A DNA stretch of 64,000 nucleotides from an uncultured Photobacterium sp. (GTDB lineage Bacteria > Pseudomonadota > Gammaproteobacteria > Enterobacterales > Vibrionaceae): positions 147,717 to 211,716 of the forward strand of contig NZ_CANMZV010000009.1 of assembly GCF_947502415.1 (NCBI RefSeq). Direction: 5' to 3'. Within the stretch, counting starts at the first letter, position 1, and each line of letters starts with the position of its first letter. Below, piece after piece: positions 58,240 to 64,000 of this stretch. The notes under the pieces are model-generated. The model was not told the DNA's origin. It saw nothing but the letters and a program-made list of their open reading frames with translations, and ran no database searches. Made by a program: the position numbers and the translations under genes.

Positions 58240-59523
58240 TCAAGCCAAACCGTTAGTTTTTGGTGCTGGTTTGGGTCTCAAAATAGGGGATATATCATAT
58301 CCTGGATCCTGAGAGCCATCAGAATCGAACTTACTACCTTGGCATCCAAAGATTTTTCGTACTCGTTCTTTGATTTCACTATCATCTTTTGCTCGTAGTA
58401 TATGTTGTAGATCTGCAGCTAGAAGAGCACACCACCGAGTAATGGTGTTAAAACGCTCTCCGTCATCTTCATTCCATCGTTCAGCGAAATTTTCTTCAGG
58501 CACAGTCGGATTCTCTACCCAGAACTCGCCGTTTCTTACTTCAATCATTTTAGGCATTAGCTCAACTAGGTCGGCTAATAGTTCAATGGGATGGTGGTAT
58601 GTTTGCCCTAGATTAGACAGCCCAGCATAGCACCCGGTCAGTAGAGTAACTATGATCACAGAAATAGGCTTGCTTTCTTTTTCAATCTGTCCCCTTCTAA
58701 CACACATATCTCTGTGTCGTTTGAATAAACGTATAGCGATACGTAACGTATCTTCCAACTCAACATGTTGCTCTGGAACAGGAGCAATACCATCTCGACT
58801 TTCTATTGAAAACGATTCATTTAATTGATGGACTAATAGCTTTAACTCCGCAGTATCTTTTACCCAAGTTGAGAATCCCTCAGGGTTAGATGTTTTCCAA
58901 GATTCAGTGGGTGTATCCACCACTGCGAGTGCAGTATTGAGGTATTGGTGTTGAACCGGTAGGAAACGAGGAGACATGGATTGTCTAATCTCTTCAGTCA
59001 CGGTCACAAGAGGGATTGAAGGTGTAAACTCCAGGTAAAATGGCTCGTTGGAAAATGGGATATTCCAGCAACGCTTTTTCCTAATAGCTTCTATTTCCGC
59101 TAAAACATCCCCAACCTTCTCGAAGAAAGCCATCGGATCTTGTGCATCAATCTGTGACACATCCACTTGGCAAACAGCGTCAATATCAAACTTTGATCTG
59201 TCTGGAGCCTTAATCAACGTTTGGGTACTTGCTGAACCTTGGGGTAGAACCCTGATAGCGTTCTCATCCCACTCAAGTTCTTTTATAAGCTTGCTCGCTA
59301 CCTTTTCGTATTCTTTCGCTGCATTGTCAATTATATCTTGAGGGACTGTAATATGATCGTTGACATAAGCAAGCTCACGAGCCCATGGGCCATAAATTTT
59401 ATAAGCGGAATCAAACGATTCCATCGATATACCTTCGCTTATGGACTCCAGCCCCTTGCGAAGTGAATTGTCTCTGTGCTGCAGAGCATTCTCGACTAAA
59501 GTTGAGTATTTACTTTGTGGCAT
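58240..59523 (-). CDS. CBASS CD-NTase (cGAS/DncV-like nucleotidyltransferase)
   Basis: A 427-residue nucleotidyltransferase. The activation loop QGSASTQTLI and FDIDAVCQVD (metal ligands Asp-x-Asp, about residues 113 and 115) match the GSxS...DxD pattern. The third carboxylate appears to be Glu in FYLEFTPSIP rather than the more usual Asp. A C-terminal helical domain follows. It makes cyclic oligonucleotides on phage infection; which one is unknown. The tail PAPKTNGLA is unstructured and suited to Cap2 conjugation. AGGAG precedes the ATG. Confidence 0.88.
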   Translation of the reverse strand: MPQSKYSTLVENALQHRDNSLRKGLESISEGISMESFDSAYKIYGPWARELAYVNDHITVPQDIIDNAAKEYEKVASKLIKELEWDENAIRVLPQGSASTQTLIKAPDRSKFDIDAVCQVDVSQIDAQDPMAFFEKVGDVLAEIEAIRKKRCWNIPFSNEPFYLEFTPSIPLVTVTEEIRQSMSPRFLPVQHQYLNTALAVVDTPTESWKTSNPEGFSTWVKDTAELKLLVHQLNESFSIESRDGIAPVPEQHVELEDTLRIAIRLFKRHRDMCVRRGQIEKESKPISVIIVTLLTGCYAGLSNLGQTYHHPIELLADLVELMPKMIEVRNGEFWVENPTVPEENFAERWNEDDGERFNTITRWCALLAADLQHILRAKDDSEIKERVRKIFGCQGSKFDSDGSQDPGYDISPILRPKPAPKTNGLA

Positions 59524-59785
59524 AACTGGCTCCTCGGATGTTTATAGATTTGGTCTCAGAGCCGGCTACAGCCGTCACCTGATGCCAACTAATGGACAAA
59601 GCCGGACTAAAAGTTTGTTCTCTATTAGCACGGTCATATTCTGTATATGTAAGTGATGGCCAGGTTATATAACTTGACCGAAACAAAATGCAGCAATGGC
59701 TGGAATGCCGGCTGATAGCAACGACATGAATCTGGCAAGCTCTCATAACTTCCTGAATAAGGCTGCTACATACATCCCTCTTCAT
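59510..59785 (-). CDS. Possible small CBASS-embedded protein, 91 residues
   Basis: I do not recognise this product. The ATG overlaps the effector stop as ATGA and the frame overlaps the CD-NTase start by 14 nt, so it exactly fills the 258-bp gap in the operon. It has no clear signal or TM helix and begins MKRDVCSSLIQEVMRACQIH. Four Cys lie in its first 33 residues. Translational coupling on both sides favours a real gene, but no family supports it. Confidence 0.45.
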   Translation of the reverse strand: MKRDVCSSLIQEVMRACQIHVVAISRHSSHCCILFRSSYITWPSLTYTEYDRANREQTFSPALSISWHQVTAVAGSETKSINIRGASYATK

Positions 59786-60903
59786 TGATCTCTGGTTATG
59801 AAATACTGGATAGTTTTTTCATTTGGGCTAAGACAAAAACACCAAGGATATGTATTATTTTCAAAGTGATATACCTTAATCACCTTCGGGAAATGATTCT
59901 GATTAAAGTCAGCCCCAAACCTCATCACAAATGAAGCTTGCCCAGTAATTGTGATGTGAAGTTCCCGCAAGTTTGGAAACCGCTTAAAAAGGTCATTATT
60001 CAACAAACTTCTTATTTCGGTAATAATCTTAACTTGTTCTTTTTCCGAGAATAAATTCCCAATCTCTTGGTGCTTTACCTTAATTTGAGTGCAAGCATCC
60101 AATCCCAATTGATTCATAAAGATCGTTGGGTTTGAAGGGATTGATATTTCAAGTGAAAGACCAAGCTTTTCGACATTAGCATCATCATCGATATGTTGAG
60201 CAATCAAAGTCTCTGTAAAACCAATTGTTGTCTTTCCTCTAGTCCTTTTATCTCTGGTGTCAATCCACCGACTTTTCTCATCTTTGTTTGTATCTCTGTT
60301 CCAACAATAAAAGTTAACCAACCTTCTATTGGCAATCATAAAGCCTAAGGTAAAACAATGAGGTATGTGAGCTTGCGCCCCGAGCGCTAATGGGTGCTCT
60401 GATTCATGGCTATTAATTCGTTCAAGATTATTATTAGAAAAAGTTTCTAAAGCTCGCTTAGATCTTTCTAACCAAGAGTCCAAATTTTCATCTTCAAGGC
60501 GATAGAGAAATAAGTCATCATGAAGACCTGACTCTTCAATTTGCAAAGGAAATGCTTTTGATAGTTTAGGAGCACTTGCTTGTCCAAGACTTCGTAAATC
60601 AATACTTTTTGCTCGATTGCTCACAGCGGCTTCACCTACAAAACGCTCATACAACTCAATGAGAGCTCCTGCTAAAAAACTAAACACACCAAGAACAAAA
60701 AAAGCATTAATCAAGATAGAGAAGAGCGCTGAGCTATTGTTATCTAACGTAATGGTTAGTGAGTCATTTGAGATACTTCCCACAATAGACCCAATCCCCA
60801 AACAAGTCCCAGCTATGGATATTCCAGACATCATCAAGTATCGCCCGGAGGATAGCCTCCGTTGCGCAATTACATACAGAAAATCTAATATTACGTCTAC
60901 CAT
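59782..60903 (-). CDS. cap14: CBASS effector: two TM helices plus SAVED-like sensor domain (Cap14 type)
   Basis: A 373-residue protein. Two hydrophobic segments lie at about 22-42 and 55-82 (MMSGISIAGTCLGIGSIVGS; LFSILINAFFVLGVFSFLAG). The C-terminal 200 residues look like a SAVED domain: LGLSLEISIP, then LRELHITITGQASFVMRFGA and KVIKVYHFENN, the usual ending of SAVED folds. In Cap14, SAVED binds the cyclic nucleotide and the TM part damages the membrane. First gene of the operon. The SAVED call is by pattern, without alignment. Confidence 0.75.
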   Translation of the reverse strand: MVDVILDFLYVIAQRRLSSGRYLMMSGISIAGTCLGIGSIVGSISNDSLTITLDNNSSALFSILINAFFVLGVFSFLAGALIELYERFVGEAAVSNRAKSIDLRSLGQASAPKLSKAFPLQIEESGLHDDLFLYRLEDENLDSWLERSKRALETFSNNNLERINSHESEHPLALGAQAHIPHCFTLGFMIANRRLVNFYCWNRDTNKDEKSRWIDTRDKRTRGKTTIGFTETLIAQHIDDDANVEKLGLSLEISIPSNPTIFMNQLGLDACTQIKVKHQEIGNLFSEKEQVKIITEIRSLLNNDLFKRFPNLRELHITITGQASFVMRFGADFNQNHFPKVIKVYHFENNTYPWCFCLSPNEKTIQYFITRDQ

Positions 60904-61042
60904 CGCTTGGTAACCACCTTGTTAAACCAACGCATATCGCGCATAAGATGCTTAAAAGGAAACTGAATGCTTATATAAAAAGTATGCATTTAAACTCTTA
61001 TAAGATATCAGTTTCACTTCTACAAATCGTCATAAAAACTTG

Positions 61043-61285
61043 CTAACGCGCCCTGTTAGATTGAGCTAATACAGAAGCTGCAAATTCCTTCGTCTCATCA
61101 CTATACTTTTCACTTCTAAGAACAGATGAAGCTTTCATTTCCATTGATTTCCCCGTCTGCTTCTTGGGATTTGCTTGAGCCATAGCACTCGCTGCTAAAG
61201 ATTTCTTAATTTTCGACGCATTAGGATCTGATAAGGCTTTAGCCGCTTTTGAGGCGACGTCTTTAGATGTCTTCTTCTTGTTCAT
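61043..61285 (-). CDS. Small helical repeat protein, 80 residues
   Basis: An 80-residue Ala/Ser/Lys-rich protein made of two related helical units: SKAAKALSDPNASKIKKSLA (with ASAMAQ following) and MKASSVLRSEKYSDETKEFA (with ASVLAQ following). The ATG at 61285 has GAAGGT upstream. Similar proteins often travel with defence genes, from memory; function is unknown. It lies upstream of the CBASS effector on the same strand, with a 140-bp gap. Confidence 0.7.
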   Translation of the reverse strand: MNKKKTSKDVASKAAKALSDPNASKIKKSLAASAMAQANPKKQTGKSMEMKASSVLRSEKYSDETKEFAASVLAQSNRAR

Positions 61286-61431
61286 GATACCTTCAAGTTG
61301 GAACTTGTTTAGCCTTATATACAAAGTGGTGTCTTTTCATTCAATATCAAGGGGAGTGTTATTTTTTTTGCAATAATTTCATGGTGTTATTTGATAATTT
61401 AATCAATAACACATCTATAGACTGTTTGATC

Positions 61432-61775
61432 TATCAGGGGCATCAGATTCTGTCGTTTCATGCTGTCAGCGATGATTTTAACGTCGACGCGTTCATCCTT
61501 TTCGGCAAGTTCAGCCTGTATGCGCCGGGCGCCATCCCGTTCTTTGCCTGCAATAAAAGCCTCTTTGACCTTAACGTCACGCGCATCACGCTTGATTTGT
61601 CGCTGGTTTGGCTCGTTGCCGTTTTTACGTCAGGTGTAATACCCACTTCGCGATACGCCGAGCACCTGCGCCATACGCCGCAGCTTAAATCGGTGCTGGT
61701 GCTCGAGCATGAATTTGCATTGTTTCTTCTTCACTGCCAGCATTGAGCGGTAACGATAATTTCATTGCTGATGAA
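61432..61775 (-). pseudogene. IS3-family transposase relic (OrfB N-terminus, in-frame stop)
   Basis: On the minus strand, translation from 61743 gives MLAVKKKQCKFMLEHQHRFK, then RMAQVLGVSRSGYYT, a TGA stop at the usual Trp, and RKNGNEPNQRQIKRDARDVK..KEAFIAGKERDGARRIQAEL. This is the N-terminus of IS3-family (IS150-like) OrfB. It ends after KRQNLMP near 61432, before the DDE core. Upstream, a diverged LKAELAEL recalls the OrfA end in another frame. The element is dead and truncated. Confidence 0.8.
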
Positions 61776-62081
61776 GTCAGTTCTGCAAGCTCTGCTTTCA
61801 ACTACGACAACTCATCTATTGCTAACTAATTAATCATATTGTCCACAGCTAAAAGTACTTCCCAGTTCTGCTTTGATGGCTCATCATGCACAATATAGAT
61901 TGCAGTAAGCAACTTCGCTGATGACATAGCGTTGGTGAGATATATTTCACTTATAAGCCCTTATATTTCATATCGTTACAGATTTGGCAATCACAGTTAG
62001 TATATGACACGAGTAATGTTAGACCATTAGTGTAATGATGAAGTTGAAATTAACACCTTAAACTCACAGTTCAAATCTGGG
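61744..62081. other. Gene-free interval downstream of the helicase gene
   Basis: About 338 bp with remnants of IS3 OrfA at its left end (minus strand). No ORF, terminator or att site is convincing. Confidence 0.4.
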
Positions 62082-63464
62082 CTAATTAATCTCAACCATA
62101 ACAAAGGCTTCAACCACTCTTTCTCGAAATCGCTCAACTTGAAGTTGGAGAGCCGAACCTTTATCACTGTTTATCAAATCATTGATACACAGTTCGTCGG
62201 AAATTTCAGACACAGACAAAGATCCCCCATTCGTTTTGACTGGTTGAGATTGAATGAACACATTTCCTTTAATGTTCATTTCTAACTCTTCCGATGTATC
62301 CAGAATAGAATACCCTTCAGGCAAGTCCTCATTTATCCTTTCGGCGAAACCTGTTAATTGCTCATCGGCTAACGTATAAAGCCAGGCATCTTGATTTGGA
62401 GAGTCTGTTATTCGCATAATCCTTCCCAATACTTGCCTGAAATATAGCTCTGTTTTTATTGAACTCAGATGACAGCATACTTGCAGCCTCGGTATGTCTG
62501 TTCCTTCACTAATCATCCCGACACTAACAATCCATTGTGTTGAGCTATGGCGATAGTTATCAATTTTCCTTAATGGTTCGTCATCTCGGTAAGTCACTAT
62601 CACCGCTGTCTGGTTGAAGTCCTGAATCAACATTTGCTGAATTTGTCGAGCATGCTCAACTGAAGCGGCAACGATCAAACCACCGGCTTCAGAGTTATGA
62701 CAGCGGATTTGAGATAACTTGTTGCAGCCAAGGCCAAGCACATACTTCATCGCAACATGATGAGAGATAACTGATAAGTAAGGCGTTGAACTATTTCGGA
62801 GCAGATCAGAAAATGATTCAAACAACTTTTTCTCACCACTTTCAGACAGTGTGAGCCTATCACTATCTACCAAGACAATTTTCGGTAACCGACAAACACT
62901 GTCCCTTATAGCTTCACCCAAGCCATAGACATAATCACAAAGGATCTCGCCCCCCTCATCCGTGTAGCTAGTGAGCACAATAGGTGTTTTATCAGAACGC
63001 CATGGTGTACCGGTTAGGGCAAGGGTGTAAGCAGCATGCTGCTGCACTTTTGTGAGAATTTTCGCCCCCCAGGCATTGGCATCTTCCAAGGAAGAGCCTG
63101 CGCAATGGTGAATTTCATCAAACACTACTAAAACACGATAGCGATTTAACAAGCTCCAAAAACAATCCTTTAAATACAGCATGTTTTGGTAAGTATAAGA
63201 GCCACCAATAGAACCTATACCACCATTAAAGGAGCACTCCAATTTCCAAGAAAAGGTGCTCTGTATGCCGGCAGCGACAGCTGTTGATGGGGAAAAACAG
63301 ATCACCAAATCCACCATCTGATTGTCCAATAGACGCTTGGCCACTTCAGCCGCCATCACTGTCTTTCCTGCTCCAGGTGTGGCCAGACACAAAAAATGAC
63401 GCTGACCATCACTGTATTTCGACAAAGCGGCATCAACAGATTGACTTTGCCAATGCCTCAACAT
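62082..63464 (-). CDS. SF2 DEAD/DEAH-type helicase
   Basis: A 460-residue superfamily II helicase, related to XPB/RadD-like enzymes. Motif I is ATPGAGKT (about 29-36), motif II VFDEIHHC (DExH), motif III-like LTGTPWRS, motif V ISEGTDIPRL and motif VI QVLGRIMR. No nuclease or methylase domain is fused. It overlaps the upstream winged-helix gene by 7 nt. This pairing is not a defence system I can name; a DNA-repair or anti-phage role is inferred only from the neighbourhood. Confidence 0.85.
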   Translation of the reverse strand: MLRHWQSQSVDAALSKYSDGQRHFLCLATPGAGKTVMAAEVAKRLLDNQMVDLVICFSPSTAVAAGIQSTFSWKLECSFNGGIGSIGGSYTYQNMLYLKDCFWSLLNRYRVLVVFDEIHHCAGSSLEDANAWGAKILTKVQQHAAYTLALTGTPWRSDKTPIVLTSYTDEGGEILCDYVYGLGEAIRDSVCRLPKIVLVDSDRLTLSESGEKKLFESFSDLLRNSSTPYLSVISHHVAMKYVLGLGCNKLSQIRCHNSEAGGLIVAASVEHARQIQQMLIQDFNQTAVIVTYRDDEPLRKIDNYRHSSTQWIVSVGMISEGTDIPRLQVCCHLSSIKTELYFRQVLGRIMRITDSPNQDAWLYTLADEQLTGFAERINEDLPEGYSILDTSEELEMNIKGNVFIQSQPVKTNGGSLSVSEISDELCINDLINSDKGSALQLQVERFRERVVEAFVMVEIN

Positions 63465-63928
63465 GAAGCTTTCTCCAACGATTGAGGATAGTTCAACAAA
63501 AGCCTGGTTAGCGCTTCCAAATCTCCCTGAATGTTCTTGGCACGCTCCCTGGCTTCTAAAAAGAAAGTCCGAACGTAATTAGCTTCATCAGGAAAACGGT
63601 TTAACACCTCCTGATATTTATTCATTTCACGAAGTGCGATCTCTTGTAGAGCCTCTAACTCAGATTTTTCTTTTTGGATAGTCTCCAGAAAGCTATTACT
63701 GACTGTTACTGATGTTTCTTGTTCCTTCACCCTACGACTCTTCGCGATAAATTTATTCTGCTTGAACGTTCCAGACTTAAAATAAATGGTACTTTTTCGC
63801 CCTTTGGTTGGTTGTTTTTGCAGCAATCCTTTTTCAACTAGGCGTAATATCTGACGATAGAGAAACTTTCTCGCTTCATTCAAATCCTCAAATTGTTCTG
63901 TTGATTCTACCAAAGCATCCCTGTGCAT
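63458..63928 (-). CDS. Winged-helix/coiled-coil partner of the helicase
   Basis: A 156-residue protein, not assigned to a family. Residues 1-55 look like a winged helix (RKFLYRQILRLVEKGLLQKQ, then a basic beta-hairpin, GRKSTIYF). Residues about 80-150 are a long helix, probably a coiled coil (IQKEKSELEALQEIALREMN). The gene overlaps the helicase by 7 nt, so both are translated together. It may bind DNA and recruit the helicase. The ATG at 63928 has no strong ribosome site. Confidence 0.65.
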   Translation of the reverse strand: MHRDALVESTEQFEDLNEARKFLYRQILRLVEKGLLQKQPTKGRKSTIYFKSGTFKQNKFIAKSRRVKEQETSVTVSNSFLETIQKEKSELEALQEIALREMNKYQEVLNRFPDEANYVRTFFLEARERAKNIQGDLEALTRLLLNYPQSLEKASC

Positions 63929-64000
63929 ATTTCGGAGTCAGCCGACCGGCTATTTCGGTTTTAATCGACCACCAAATCCGTTTTTAAACGTCCACTGATT
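63929..64000. repeat. Pair of 17-bp direct repeats at the right edge
   Basis: CGGTTTTAATCGACCAC (63956-63972) and CGTTTTTAAACGTCCAC (63979-63995) match at 14 of 17 positions with a 23-bp period. Such arrays are typical of transposase-binding sites at ends of IS21- or Tn7-like elements. The window stops before this can be decided. Confidence 0.45.

Noticed and set aside
56075..60903. V. cholerae VSP-1 CBASS (CapV phospholipase type)
   Set aside because: The effector has TM helices and a SAVED-like domain and no GxSxG patatin motif.
61381..61746. + strand ORF of 121 codons
   Set aside because: It is the antisense of the IS3 OrfB relic; the minus-strand reading has clear transposase similarity.

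Overview
The window is about 46% GC chromosomal DNA from a gammaproteobacterium of the family Vibrionaceae, possibly Photobacterium or a close relative (genus is inference). The evidence is gene order and product identity: psrA-fadE next to a vrrA-type small-RNA locus, hexR-pykA, tyrR-ycjF-ycjX-psp-sap, pyrF-lapBA-ihfB-rpsA-cmk-aroA-serC-gyrA, and ubiG-nrdAB-yfaE. Positions 1 to about 55,930 are housekeeping genome. From about 56,000 to the right edge is an accessory block that looks like a defence island.

Left third (1-22,100): a cut-off ADP-ribosylglycohydrolase-family gene, the acetate transporter satP, an unrecognised coiled-coil lipoprotein, an iron-type alcohol dehydrogenase, grxA, the transporter ybjL, a PhoP/PhoQ two-component pair, fabV, fadE and its likely repressor psrA. 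Next comes 1.4 kb without proteins that holds four tandem small-RNA genes. All four carry the seed GCCACTGCT of the sigma-E-dependent RybB/MicV/VrrA family, each behind its own sigma-E-like promoter and ahead of its own terminator. Then come an NAD-binding epimerase-like gene, hexR, pykA, rimJ, an Ogt-like protein without its catalytic cysteine, and tyrR.

Middle (22,100-55,930): envelope-stress genes (ycjF, ycjX, pspABC with a sigma-54-type promoter, and divergent pspF), the SapABCDF transporter, an MgtC-like membrane protein, pyrF, lapA/lapB, ihfB, rpsA, cmk, aroA, a Nudix hydrolase, two poorly characterised genes, serC, gyrA, ubiG, a phosphoglycolate-phosphatase-like HAD gene, the aerobic ribonucleotide reductase operon nrdA-nrdB-yfaE with DnaA- and NrdR-type sites upstream, and a CinA/YfaY-like gene.

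Right end (56,000-64,000): a type II CBASS anti-phage operon on the minus strand. Its order is a 2-TM/SAVED-type effector, a small unrecognised ORF, a CD-NTase, Cap2 (E2-E1 fusion) and Cap3 (JAMM protease). It is followed by a small repeat protein, an IS3-family transposase relic with an in-frame stop, and a two-gene module of a winged-helix-like protein and an SF2 helicase. The last bases contain two 17-bp direct repeats on a 23-bp period that may be transposase-binding sites at an element end.

The strongest second-look items are the four-copy sRNA array, the cysteine-less Ogt homologue, the extra ORF inside the CBASS operon, and the helicase/winged-helix pair beside a possible transposon end. 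No rRNA, tRNA or CRISPR array was seen.
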